64,000 nt of DNA, from assembly GCA_037954665.1 (NCBI GenBank), contig JBBMOL010000225.1, positions 868,001 through 932,000 on the forward strand, in the 5' to 3' direction. Under the pieces are notes generated by a model. It ran no database searches. It was not told the DNA's origin and saw only the letters and a list, made by a program, of their open reading frames with translations. A program made the translations under genes and the position numbers. Below, piece after piece: positions 11,347 to 22,563 of this stretch; positions within the stretch are counted from its first letter, which is position 1; every line of letters starts with the position of its first letter. Source of the DNA: Laguncularia racemosa. Its lineage: Eukaryota > Streptophyta > Magnoliopsida > Myrtales > Combretaceae.

Positions 11347-11990
11347 TTTCATTGTTGAGAGGTTGGGGCTCAAGACTACTAAACACCCTAGCCCATATAA
11401 ATAGCATGGCTAAATGATAGTGGCGAGACTAAGGTGAGTAAGCAAGCCTTAATTGATTTTCGCATCGATAGGTATGAGGATGAGTTATTATGCGATGTAG
11501 TGCGATGTAGGCTTGTCATGTCTTGTTGGAGAGGCCATGGCAGTTTGACAAGAAGGTTGTTCATGATGGCTTTTCTAACAAGTATACACTTGTTCACCAT
11601 GGCAAAAGCTATAATTTTAAACCCTTAACACCTAAATAAGTGTATGAGGATCAGTTGCTGCTACAGTAGTCTTTTGCAAAATATAAGGTGTGTGAAAAAT
11701 AGAGGGAGATTGAGAGAGCAAAAGACATAGAAAAAGAAAAGGAACACAAAAGTCAATATCAAAAGGACAAAGAGAGGAAGGCTGGAAAGAGTGTGAGAGG
11801 CTAAGTTGAGGGGGGATCAACTTGGGTGGTGAGTGAAAAGGAGAGTGTAGCCTTGCAAAAGGAGAGTTATGTGGCAAGAGCAAGTGTAGTGAGGAGAGCG
11901 CTAGTGATGAAGCAACCCATGTTGTTGTTGGTTTTTAAAGAAACTTGTTTGAATACTAGCGAACTTCTTAACTCTTTACCTAGTGTGTTG
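11347..11990 (+). pseudogene. Element A protease C-terminus and linker to RT
   Basis: Aligned by eye with element B 52266-52920. It encodes the end of protease (VSKQALIDF, YEDELLCDV) and a Lys/Glu-rich linker. Several indels relative to B shift the frame near 11405 and 11500, and the linker has stops. The protease frame ends at TAA 11626-11628, just after ILNP; the linker continues in the -1 frame (see 11616-11622). Confidence 0.8.
11616..11622 (+). promoter_or_regulatory. Candidate -1 frameshift heptamer TTTAAAC
   Basis: T TTA AAC in the protease frame, 3 bases before an in-frame TAA. A -1 slip would lead into the linker/RT frame and give the residues expected from relatives (LNPLTP). Element B has CTTAAAC at the same place. 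No downstream pseudoknot was convincingly found, so function is inference. Confidence 0.35.
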
Positions 11991-12900
11991 TGTCTATTGT
12001 GCAGGATTTTGAAGATGTCTTCCCTGAGGAGATTCTAAAGGGTTACCACCTATTCGTGGTATTGAGCACCAGATTGACCTTATACGCGGAGCATCTATTC
12101 CAAACAAGCCAGCTTATAGGAGTAATCCAGAGGAGATAAAGGAACTCCAAAGGCAGGTCAATGACTTAATGGAGAAGGGGTACATGAGAGAAAGCATGAG
12201 CCCATGTGCAGTGCCTGTGATTTTGGTGCCTAAGAAGGATGGGTCATGGGGAATGTGTGTTGATTGCTGAGCCATCAACAACATCACGGTAAAGTATCGT
12301 CATCCTATTCCTCGCTTAGATGACATGTTAGATGAGTTACATGGGTCTAGTGTCTTTTCCAAAACTGATTTGAAAAGCGGATATCACCAAATTAGAATGA
12401 AAGAAGGTGATGAATGGAAAACTGCATTTATGACAAAATATGGATTATATGAGTGGTTAGTAATGCCTTTCGGTTTAACTAACGCACCTAGTGCTTTCAT
12501 GAGACTTATGAATCATGTTTTGAGGACTTTTATTGGAAAATTTTTGGTCGTCTATTTTGATGATATCCTCATTTACAGTAAGAGTTTGGAAGACCATATA
12601 ATTCACTTGAGGGCTGTTTTGGAAGTGCTTCGAAAGGAGCAATTATATGCTAACCTCAAAAAGTGCACTTTTTGCACAGACAAACTTGTGTTTCTTGGTT
12701 TTATTGTTAGTGCACAAGGAATACAGGTTGATGAAGAGCAGATTCGTGTGATCTAAGAATGGCCTAGTCCAACTAATGTAAGTAATGTTCGGAGTTTCCA
12801 TGGACTAGCGAGCTTTTACAGGAGGTTTGTGAAGGATTTCAGCACCATTGCAGCTCCACTTACTGATTTAATCAACAAGAACGTGGGGTTCAGTTAGGGA
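11991..12900 (+). pseudogene. Element A reverse transcriptase
   Basis: RT start FEDVFPEEIL, then SPCAVPVILVPKKDGSWGMCVDC-stop-AIN (CGA to TGA at 12268), KTDLKSGYHQIRM, MPFGLTNAPSAFMRLM and the active site YFDDILIYS (about 12550). A TAA at 12754 (CAA to TAA in the IQEWPSP motif) and a TAG at 12895 (TGG to TAG) follow. The 12325-12756 part is open. Otherwise a complete plant gypsy RT domain. Confidence 0.93.
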
Positions 12901-13613
12901 GAGCAACAAGAGAAGGCCTTCAGACGCTTAAAAATAAGTTGACTCATGCGCCACTACTTGCTTTACCTGATTTCTCTAAAACTTTTGAGATTGAGTGTGA
13001 TGCTTCAGGAATAGGTATTGGAGCAGTTTTCATGCAAGAAAGGAGATCGATTGCGTTCTTTAGTGAGAAGCTAAGTAGGGCAACCTTGAACTACCCTACT
13101 TATGACAAGGAGTTATATGCATTGGTTCGAGCTCTAGAGACTTGGCAACACTATCTGTGGCCAAAAGAATTCGTGATCCACACTGATCATGAATCCTTGA
13201 AGTACTTGAAGGGACAACATAAGCTGAACAAAAGGCATGCTCGTTGGGTGGAGTTTATGGAAACATTTCCCTATGTCATTCACTATAAGCAAGGTAAAGA
13301 AAATGTTGTTGCTGATGCACTTTCTAGAAGGTATGCTCTTATCTCTACTCTTAGTTCTATACTGCTTGGTTTTGAGCATATTAAAGAATCGTATGCTGTT
13401 GATCGAGAATTTTGTGAAGAGTATGTTCGCTGTGAGAAGAGTGGTCATGGTAAATTTTATAAGCATGAGGGATTCTTGTTTAAGGAGAATAAACTTTGCA
13501 TTCCCAATTGTTCTTTGAGAGAGTTATTAGTGAGGGAGTCTCATGGAGGAGGATTAATGGGGCATTTTGGAGTAGCTAAAACTTTAGGGGTTTTACAGGA
13601 ACACTTCTATTAG
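12901..13613 (+). pseudogene. Element A RNase H and integrase zinc domain start
   Basis: Open 12939-13613. RNase H catalytic residues are visible: FEIECDASG, YDKELYALV, VIHTDHESLKYL and NVVADALSRR. It then runs into the integrase N-terminal HHCC region (ESHGGGLMGHFG). The frame ends at TAG 13611 inside HFY-stop-PH, where the family has Trp (TGG to TAG). Confidence 0.93.
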
Positions 13614-14821
13614 CCTCACATGAAACGAGATGTTGAGAGGATTTGTGAGCGATGTGTCAATTGTAAGCAAGCAAAATCTAGGGTCCAACCTCATGGACTT
13701 TATACCCCACTTCCAATTCCTCATAAGCCTTGGGTAGATATTTCCATGGATTTTGTGTTAGGATTACCCAGGTCTAGGTATGGTCAAGACTCTATTTTTG
13801 TAGTCGTGGATAGGTTTTCTAAGATGGCACATGTCATTCCTTGCCACAAAACAGATGATGCTTACCATATTGCTAATTTGTTCTTTAGGGAAGTTGTGAG
13901 ATTGCATGGTATGCCTAGAACAATTGTGTCGGATCGAGATGCTAAGCTCTTGAGCTACTTCTAGAAGACCTGTAGGCTAAGTTAGGAACTAAGTTATTGT
14001 TCTCTACTACTTGTCATCAACAAACGGATGGTCAAACTGAGGTAGTAAATCGAACTTTGTCTACTTTGTGAAGGGCTGTCATTAAAAAGAACATTAAAAG
14101 TTGGGAGGATTGTTTGCCGCATGTTGAATTTGCTTATAATCGCACAATGTATTCTACTACTAAGTTTACTCCTTTTGAAATTGTGTATGGTTTTAATCCA
14201 CTAACTCCTTTGGATTTATCACCTCTTCCTATTTCTGAGTATGTTAATCTAGATGGTAAGAAGAAAGCAGAATTTGTTAAGAAGCTCCATGAGAAGGCAA
14301 GGCTCAACATTGAGCGGAGGATAGAACAGTATGTGAAACAAGCTAACAAGGGTCATCGACAAGCTGTCTTTGAACCAAGAGACTAGGTTTGGGTTCACAT
14401 GTGCAAAGAACGATTTTCTGTGCAACGTCAATCTAAATTACTTCCTAGAGGCGATGGACCATTTCAAATTCTAGAGCACATCAATGATAATGCCTACAAG
14501 TTAGATTTGCCAGGTGAGTATCAAGTAAGTGCTACTTTTAATGTTACTGATCTGAGTCCTTTTGATGTAGGCGATGATTTGAGGACAAATCCTTTTCAAG
14601 AGGAAGGGAATGATGAGAGCCATGATGGGAGCCAAGCTAGAAGGTGGAATGTGGATCCTCTTGAAGTGCCACCTGGACTGATCATAAGAACTCGAGCGAA
14701 ACGATTCAAGGAAGCACTTAATGGGTTGATAAAGGATGTCCAAGAAGCCGGAAAGGATTGGAGCAACCATGAGGATGAACTTGCATTTGTACAAGTCATT
14801 CAAGGAGATCAAAGCTATTGA
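13614..14821 (+). pseudogene. Element A integrase and C-terminal tail
   Basis: Zinc cysteines CERCVNC, core DISMDFVLGLPR (Asp), IVSDRDAKLLSYF (Asp) and QTDGQTEVVNRTL (Glu). Stops at 13962 and about 13974 (TGG to TAG), about 14069 (CGA to TGA) and 14384 (DWVW, TGG to TAG). After the core come PRGDGPFQILE, NAYKLDLPG and ATFNVTDLSPFDVG. The frame continues about 70 codons past the LTR start at 14611, through IIRTRAKRFKEALNGL, to a stop at 14821. The overlap of the pol C-terminus with the 3' LTR is also known from CRM elements. Confidence 0.92.
14599..14610 (+). other. Polypurine tract of element A
   Basis: AGAGGAAGGGAA directly before the LTR start TGATGAGAGCC. It lies within the pol reading frame. 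Confidence 0.8.
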
Positions 14822-15363
14822 CCTTGACAACGCTGGCTTAAACGCTGCCGGCTTTGAACCGGCGTTGCAATTAGAGCACGACATAAGGACTACGTCGGCT
14901 ACTACGCCGCGGCCTATATACCCGGCGTACATCCTACGCCGGCTACTACATCACCTAATACGCCACCGGTGTACATTGCCTGTTTGTTATTTTTCCGCAA
15001 CTTTATTATGTTATGTCGTTTTAAGCTTTTGTTTTACGAGTTGTAAACCCTATTAAACGCTGTTAGGGTTGGAAAACATAAGATAGAACATACATACAAC
15101 ATCGAATAACACAATTTGAGAGAATTCCTCTCTTGGTTCTCCAAAGAACTTCTCTTGAACTTATCAGATTTCTTCCATGGCATTCAAACCAGACTTATCA
15201 ATCGGTCTTTCATCCCGATTGTGGCGTCAACAGAATATACCAAGGTTCTTGCCTCATCTATAGGAAACAGGTCGCGCTTCCACTTGGTTGTTTTGGTATC
15301 TTGGGTTGCAATTCCAAACTTATTGGTATAGGGTTTCGTCACACGTAGGCGTGGTTCATATTA
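14611..15363 (+). repeat. 3' LTR of element A
   Basis: Starts TGATGAGAGCC and ends GTGGTTCATATTA, a mutated form of CGTATCA in B. Its last ~300 bp match 48761-49062. A GC-rich part (14826-14975) with repeated CGCCGGC words and the inverted GCCGGC/GCCGG near 14848 replaces the CACGGCCGTG segment of B's LTR. Confidence 0.88.
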
Positions 15364-16328
15364 AAACCGGTTCAAAAGGGTAAAATTACGTGAACCCTAG
15401 TGAAGATGCAATGAGATCCAAATACTCAATGATGCAATTATAACTCCACAAGGATAATTTCTTCCAACATAACACTAATCACATATAAATCCCCGTGAAT
15501 AATTCACAAGATCAACAAATCTTCAACTCTAAGAACCCCTTTCCACATTTGCTAATCACAGTTCAAGAAGCATACACAAAGGATGAACCGAATTCAAATG
15601 CAAAAGTAACTCAATTAAGCACAAAAATTTGAAATGAATAGGAAGAAAATATGACCAAGAACTATCTCAATTCACCCTTAGATATTACACAGTTGAGAAG
15701 AAAAGAAATTACAACAAAATGAAATTGATATTACTCACAATTTCAAGTGTTGCACTCGCCACAATTTCAACTCTTGGGATTGAAATTGATAAAAGTCTAA
15801 TGACAATTAGGAGAACCTTAATCCTCACGCAAAAGTGTATACTTAAATCTGAAAAATGGCCTCCTCAAACCTTACTTTAAGCAAGTATTTATACTTGCTC
15901 CCTTTAGGGTTAGAAAATGCACAAAATTACAACTATGCCAGTTTTAGAGTGGTCGGTCCTAAAACTCAATTACAACAAAAAAAAGTGTCCCAAAATGATT
16001 ACAACATAAACATTCTAAGTAAATAAAAAATATATAAAAATTAGTCTTCAAGATGCTAGCTCTTCTATAAGATTCGTTGGCCAAGCTCATCACCAGTTTA
16101 GGTCGGTCCATGGATAACCCACAAGCTGAGTTTTAGTGAGTTTGTCCATCGCCCTGTAAAGCCTGATAAGTGTGCCTGTTGGAATATATAATACATGAAT
16201 TAGAGAAAAGAGGTTAGTAAACAAATAATTCCAAGGTTGATTTGCTCAAAATGGGCCATCATCGCCAAGATTCGAAATCTTTTAGTTCTAGCCCTAATGA
16301 TAGGTCTTGTCGGATTTTGATTCTTATA
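15364..16328 (-). repeat. LTR of element M1, outer end truncated
   Basis: Similar to the M-family LTR at 45193-46239 (shared CTCGCCACAATTTCAAC, AAGTATTTATACTTGC and GGATAACCCACAAGCTGAG). Minus-strand TATA box TATAAATA at 15886-15893. The first ~65 bp seen in other M LTRs are absent because element A's LTR adjoins here. The inner end is near TTCTTATAA at 16328. Confidence 0.82.
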
Positions 16329-17672
16329 AAAAAGGAACATTCTTTTTAGTCAACTCAGTCAATAGACTGACAATGCTACAAAAATTCCTAACAAAATGCC
16401 TATAGAAAGAAGCCAACCCATGGAAACTCCTTACCTCAGTAGCTGATTGTGGTGTCGGCCAATCTATGATAGCCCTAACTTTTTCTTCATCCACCTTTAC
16501 GCTAGAACTAGTCACAACAAAACCAAGAAATGTTACCACATATTGACATAGAGAACACTTCTTGAGATTTCCGTATAGCTACTATTTCCTCAATATTGAG
16601 AAGACTACCTGCAAATGTTCAACATGGTTTTCTAGGTTTCTACTGTAAATTAAAACGTCATCAAAATAAACAACAACAAATTTACCCATAAATTCTTTCA
16701 TGACATGATTAATTAGCCTCATAAAAGTACTAGGGGCATTGCTTAACCTAAATGGCATGACCATCCACTCATACAAGCCATGTCGTGTTTTAAAAGTGGT
16801 CTTTTGCTCATCTCCACCGCTCATATGAATTTGGTGATATCTACTTTTAAGATCCACCTTAAAGAATACTTGTGCACCATGCAGTTCATCTAACAGATCA
16901 TCAAGTCTAGGAATGGGATACTTGTATTTGATGGTAATTTTATTGATGGCTCTACTATCAATGCACATCCTCCATGTGCCATCCTTCTTAAGAACAAGAA
17001 TTACAGGAATAGCATAAAGATTAATACTTTCCCTAACAAAACCCCTTTCCAACAATTTATCCACATGCTGCTTTAATTCTTTAGCTTCTTTAAGATTCAT
17101 GCGATACTCAAGTAGATTTGGCAAGATTAACCTAGGCTCAAAATCAATGGCATGTTCAATGCACCTCATAGGTGGTAATCCCTTAGGTAATTCATCTGGG
17201 AATATATCCATGTACTTATCTAGTACCTGGTTCACCACTGAGGTAACTATTCCCATCCATCCACTTCTAATACATATCTCATTTGTAACATATACGCTAG
17301 CCTCACTTCCTTTATTGCCTCCTCCTGTTCATGTTATCCCACTAACAAGGTCTTCTTTGTAACAGTCTCATTAATTTGCCTCTATGCTTCTTATACTTCA
17401 ATAGGTAACATGGGGTTTAATACAATGTGCTTACTCTCCTTCTGGAACACATAGGTGTTCCTAAAACCATCATGCAACACCCTCCTATAATACAACCTGG
17501 GTTTGCCAAGCAGTATGTGTGATGTACACATAGGAAGAATATCACAAACAATCTCATCATGGTACTTCTCCCCTATGTTGAATGGAACCTTAGCCCTTTG
17601 AGTGACATGTAAACTGCCTTGTTCACTTAACCAGTGCAGTTTATAAGGCATAGGATGTGGGGTAGTGACTAG
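16324..17672 (-). pseudogene. M1 protease C-terminus and reverse transcriptase, partial
   Basis: Minus strand: protease end (HILLGKPRLYYRRV, ESKHIVLNPMLP), linker, then RT 17256-16582 (DIFPDELPKGLPP, VILVLKKDGTWRMCIDSRAIN, MPFRLSNAPSTFM, YFDDVLIYSRN) and the thumb (FLGFVVTSS, WPTPQSATEVRSFHGLASFYRHF). At KKNVPFL the frame stops and the LTR begins almost at once, so RNase H, integrase and the PPT are deleted. Several substitutions are seen at conserved sites (SR for SG before YHQI). Confidence 0.9.
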
Positions 17673-18430
17673 TGATGTGCCTTTCAAATTCAATTGCATA
17701 TGCTTCCACAAATGATGTGATTATTAAAATCAAATCAACAATGGCATGATCAATAACTCTCCTTTAATCCCTAATTCATGTAGAACCAAATGGCAAAGCT
17801 ATTAAATGGTGTTAATGAACAATGCAATTGTATAATAAGCAATGGATAACAATATAAATGAATTAGAATTCCACTCAAATTGACTTGAAACAAATATGAA
17901 AATTATGAACCCTAATTCATGTGAAGAACAACAACTAAATAATCAAATTGCACCTAAATATGATGCACTAGAATACAATTTGAAACAACTAGAGAAAGAT
18001 TGATATTACTCACAATCTGCTCAAGCTAACTCGCCACAATTTCATAAGTGAAATTGATAAGAGAAGTTTGCATGCAAAGACCCTTTCCTCAAGGCAAAAG
18101 TGTATATTTTCAAGTGTTCAAAAAGCTCCTTCAAAACCATACTTAGTAAGTATTTATACTTGCTCAAATTAGGGTAAAAATAACACAACAAATTACATAT
18201 AAGCCACTTAAGTGACCAATCTTAAAATCAACAAATTACAAGTACAAATAAGTCCTTAAATGACTGGTTCTTCACTTCAATATAACACATTGTAGACCAA
18301 TTCTTCTTTGATTTATGTAGGTCTATGAATAATCCACAAACTAAGCTTTAGCGAATTTATCCATTGTCTCGTAAAAACCAACCAATGTACCTACTGGAAT
18401 ATATAATAAATATATAACAGAAAAGAAGAT

Positions 18431-19279
18431 TGATGTGCTTAAAAAAAGACCAAGCACATGAATTCAACCAATTGAAGAATTCAATTAAAAAATTTCTTAA
18501 TGGAACATAAATTTAGCGTGATGCTTATAATCACATGAACCCTAATTGGCGTGATCCAAATTGGATGAATTACAATTCTAACACCAATCAAATTACATAT
18601 AACATGCAACTCCAATCTTATAAAATTGAAGCAATATGAACCCTGATTGCATGAATAATAAATAATGGAAAATAACCTATTATCACTAGATATTATTCCC
18701 TAGTAATAACAAGGAAGCAACTTAGAAAATCTTGATACAACTCACAAGATATTCCAAGCCTCACTCGCCACAATTTACTAGAAATTGATAAGAGTGTGTG
18801 TATTAGCAAGAGGACTCCTCACTCTCACGGTAACAAGAAGTGTTTATTCAAAGTGTCAAAAGCTCCATACAAACCCTAGTTAACAAGTATTTATACTTGC
18901 TCCAATTAGGGTAAAATTTTCAAAAAATTACATATATGTCACTAAGTGGCTAGTTTTACAAACAAATTATAAGTCCTAAAAATGAAAAAAAAATGACCAG
19001 TTCAATAATGAAAAATACAAGTGCAAAAGATGGTCTTCAAATGGCCAGTTCTTTAAGTCAATTGAGCAATTTGTAGGCCATTGGATGTGGCTCTAAAAAA
19101 TGTCCCACAAGTTGATCATTAGTGCATATTATTTGGCCATCCTATAAAAACAATCAATGTACCTGCTATAGTGTAAAACCAAACATTATTAGATAAAAAG
19201 TGAACATATGTAGATGTCTTGAATCATACATCCAAATCAAGTTTCCCCACTACTAGAACCATAGGGTAGATTCCCATCA
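18431..19279 (-). repeat. Left (3') LTR of Q
   Basis: 849 bp, matching 21592-22444 closely. Minus-strand TATAAATA near 18888. The purine-rich CCTAAGGAGA (minus) before TGATGGGAATC marks the PPT at 19280-19289. Confidence 0.92.
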
Positions 19280-20340
19280 TCTCCTTAGGCCTTTGAAAGA
19301 TTTGCCCTCAAATCTAAGGGGTCATCTCTTAGATTGAAACTCAGTGTCTTTGTGTGCTTATTTGCCTGAATTTTAAAAGAACCAGAGGTAATTCTAATTT
19401 GTTCTTGGAAAGTGCACACCTCAGATGGAGACATAAGCATCAAGACTATCTGTAAACCATCCTTTCAAAACATGCAAGTGTTTCTAAACCCGTCATGTAA
19501 CACCTTTCTATCAAACATCCAGGGCCTACCCAACAATAAATGAAAGGCGCACTTAGGAAGCACATCATAATATTTCTTTCCGACACTGACTGGCACCTTT
19601 GCCCTTTATGTAACATGAAAACTACTTTAATCATCTAACCAATGCAATTTGTAAGGGCTAGGATGTGGGCTAGTGGCTAGTTGTAATTTATTTACTAATG
19701 TAGAAGATATGACATTAGTGCAACTACCACTATCAATGAATAGCACATAAAGGTGACCTTGAATCTGGTAAGGTGTGTGGAATAGGTTCTCCCTCTGTTT
19801 GTCCCTAGCATCTAGAGATATAGTCAAAACCCTGTGCAACACATTAATAGGTAAGTAATGTTCACCCGTTTTATCCTCATGTGTCTCAGTGTTCTGATCA
19901 TCATAGTATTCTTGCAAAGCTATGGACAAATCTATAGGCTCGACAGCTTCTTCTTCAGTGCCCTTTATGACTGTCATTACTCTCTTATTGGGAGACTGTG
20001 CAACCATATGTCTAAATTCCATGCATTTGAAGCATTTAATCTAGTGCATCTTCCGACTAGTCGACCCCGGTACTGTCTGCCTAACATCAAGTTCAACTAC
20101 CTTTTTTCACTTCTCAGAAATCATTTTCTCTTTATCTGTGCTAGAGGTAACCCTATCTACTGCCTTGACATGCTCACCTACTCCCTTTGGTCCACCCAAC
20201 TTACCAACAGCCCTTACGGGCTTAGTAGTAGTATTGGGCCTATTACTAGTAGCCCGAAATAGATTAGATCACCTCTGTCTTTCCACTTTCAAGGCTAACT
20301 ATATAGCCTCATCAAGTGTACTATACCTCTAAAGCTTATC
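19280..20340 (-). pseudogene. Q gag C-terminus and protease, joined to pol end
   Basis: Minus strand: gag fragment (about 20330-20060) and a zinc knuckle CFKC...RHMVAQS in which the last Cys is Ser. Protease 20022-19627 has the normal FIDSGSCTN active site and SPYKLHWL; it continues 19634-19446 with stops, then jumps to the last residues of pol (LRANLSKA, about 19310-19285) next to the PPT. RT, RNase H and integrase are deleted. Gag N-terminus is not recognisable. Confidence 0.85.
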
Positions 20341-21574
20341 ATCCTATCAATCTTTGTTGCTAGTTTAGCAACAATAGTGGTGAGGTCCTGAAGATCTTCC
20401 TCCAAAGTTCTCCCACTTATAGTACGATGACCCTGTCTTCCACCAACTTAGCTATTGGCTTCATTGCCAATGCCCCTATTTACACTGTCATTTGGCATGT
20501 TTGTAGATGTGATTTGCTGAAGTACAAATAGTTTAAAACAAGTGCAACACTCTCCCTTCACTACACAACACTTCATCCGCCACAACAATTAAATCACTTA
20601 AAAAATAAACACAACTCTATTTAACTTCACACACTACATCAACACACACACACTTGTACACCCATAGTGCAACAAACCACCAATGCAACACACTCTTCCC
20701 TACACTTTAATTATAGCAACAATTAAACACTTGCAAGTAGTAAGTTATTGAATTCAACTAAGTAAGTGTTTAAGTATCAATACTTAATAACTTTCATACT
20801 TAAATGCTTGTTTTGAAATTCAAACTTTACTACTAAACTTCTCTTTTCTAGTCACAACACACATACAATTCTATCTCCACGTGCAATACCTTCCTTACAC
20901 ACAACTCCACAACAATTCACAACACTCTCCACAACATACTCACACCGCTACACACACTACACACACACACGGTGCACTCATTTCAACCCACAACAACACT
21001 TCAAGTGCAGCACCTTCCTTGCCTCAACACACATAACACTACACGTTGCAACCCTTCAATTCAATACACACTTACACCACTACACATATACACATAAACA
21101 CAGCAACAAATTCAAAATTACACCCTTAATGCAACCTTCTCCACAAATGGTAAGAGTCAATTTCAAATTCAAATGAAATGCAATCAATACCACTCAATAA
21201 CTACTTCAAGCTTAATGGATGTGTTTGAATTCAAATGATTTCCTATTTTCCACACAAATTTAAATCTAGAAATTGTACACTTCCACTTCCGAAATGCATA
21301 AGGAAAACACACGGCACACTCCACAACTTCTTCAAATTATGGAATTCAAATTCAAATAACTTCCTTTTCTTCCACACACAAGGAGCTTATGGCAAGATGT
21401 TGATCACTAAAGACGAAATATGAAATTCTGCTCCCAATTTCGCAACAAGTATTTCATGACACAATTCACACACAATTACTTCAATTCTTCTTCAAATAAC
21501 TTCCAGTATGAAATGGAAAAACAAGAACTCTAAATTCCAAAATCAACAATCACAAAATCCCTTCTCAAAACCGT
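20341..21574 (-). other. Leader of Q (gag remnant side to PBS)
   Basis: No supported ORF. The plus strand is rich in CA/ACAC words (about 20560-21140), so the RNA leader would be GU-rich. A similar leader lies before K's PBS (23880-24080). Confidence 0.6.
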
Positions 21575-21586
21575 GCTTTGATACCA
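21575..21586 (-). other. PBS of Q, tRNA-iMet type
   Basis: Minus strand TGGTATCAAAGC, one mismatch to the usual TGGTATCAGAGC, five bases inside the right LTR. Confidence 0.85.
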
Positions 21587-21591
21587 AATTA

Positions 21592-22444
21592 TGATGTGCA
21601 TAAAAAAAGACCAACCACACAAATTCAACCAATTGAAGAATTCAATTAAAAAAATTCTCAATGGAACATAAAATTAGCATTATGCATAGAATCACGTGAA
21701 CCCTAATTGGCGTGATCAAAATTGGATGAATTACAAAAATTCCAACACTAATCAAATTACATATAACATGTAACTCCAATGTTATAAAATTGAAGCAATA
21801 TGAACCTCAATTGCATGAACAACAAATAATGGAAAACAACCTATTATCACTAGATATTACTCACTAGTAATAACAAGGAAGCAACTTAGAAGATCTTGAT
21901 ACTACTCACAAGATATTTTAAGCCTCACTCACCACAATTTAATAGAAATTGATAAGAGTGTGTGTGTGTTAGCAAGAGGACTCCTCACTCTTACGGCAAC
22001 AAGAAGTGTTTGTTCAAAATGTCAAAAGCTCCATACAAACCCTAGTTAGTAAGTATTTATACTTTCTCCAATTAGGGTAAAATGTTCAAAAAATTACACA
22101 TATGCCACTAAGTGGCCAGTTCTACAAACAAATTATAAGTCCCAAAAATGAACAAAAATGATCGGTTCAATAATGACAAATACAAGTGCAAAAGATGGTC
22201 TTCAAATGGCTAGTTCTTCAAATCAATTGAGCAATTTGTGGGCCATTGGATGTGACTCCAAAAAATGTCCCGTAAGTTGATCATTAGTGCATATTATTTG
22301 GCTATCCTGTACAAACGATCAGTGTACCTGCAATAGTGCAAAACTAAACATTATTAGATAAAAAGTGAACATATGTAGATGTCTTGGATCATACACCCAA
22401 ATCAAGTTCCCCCACTGTTGGAACCGTAGGGTAGAATCCCATCA
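21592..22444 (-). repeat. Right (5') LTR of Q
   Basis: 853 bp, TGATGTGCATAAA...GTAGAATCCCATCA. Matches 18431-19279; followed by AAGAT. Confidence 0.92.
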
Positions 22445-22563
22445 AAGATATTAAACAAATATTCTTGGGGTTGGATTATTCAAAGATGACCCTCATCGCT
22501 AAATTTTGTAACCTTTTGGCTCCTGCTCTAATGATAGGTCCTGTAGGATTTTGATTCCTATCA

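Larger units (their letters stand above)
11342..15363 (+). mobile_element. Element A, CRM-like Ty3/gypsy, 3' half
   Basis: Continues the protease gene interrupted at 55410. Order: protease C-terminus, charged linker, RT, RNase H, integrase, C-terminal tail running into the LTR, PPT and 3' LTR. Integrase followed by NAYKLDLPG and FNVTDLSPFD with an RTRAKRF tail and no classical chromodomain fits the CRM lineage, by eye only. The element sits in an LTR of M1 (right flank 15364). Confidence 0.9.
18431..22444 (-). mobile_element. Element Q, minus-strand gag-protease gypsy inserted in K's LTR
   Basis: 4014 bp, TGATGTGC...CCCATCA, TSD AAGAT at 18426-18430 and 22445-22449. Two ~850-bp LTRs, iMet PBS, long leader, gag fragment and protease; RT, RNase H and integrase are absent. 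Probably a deletion derivative that needed enzymes in trans, if it moved in this form. Confidence 0.92.
17673..22563 (-). repeat. Left (3') LTR of K, split by Q
   Basis: Parts 17673-18430 and 22450-22563 (AAGAT counted once). Starts TGATGTGCC, ends GATTCCTATCA. Matches 24570-25289 plus 28491-28644 in order. The pol frame enters its inner end. Confidence 0.9.

Noticed and set aside
20560..21140. CA-rich stretch as microsatellite or centromere satellite
   Set aside because: It is irregular and belongs to the leader of Q, with a related leader in K.
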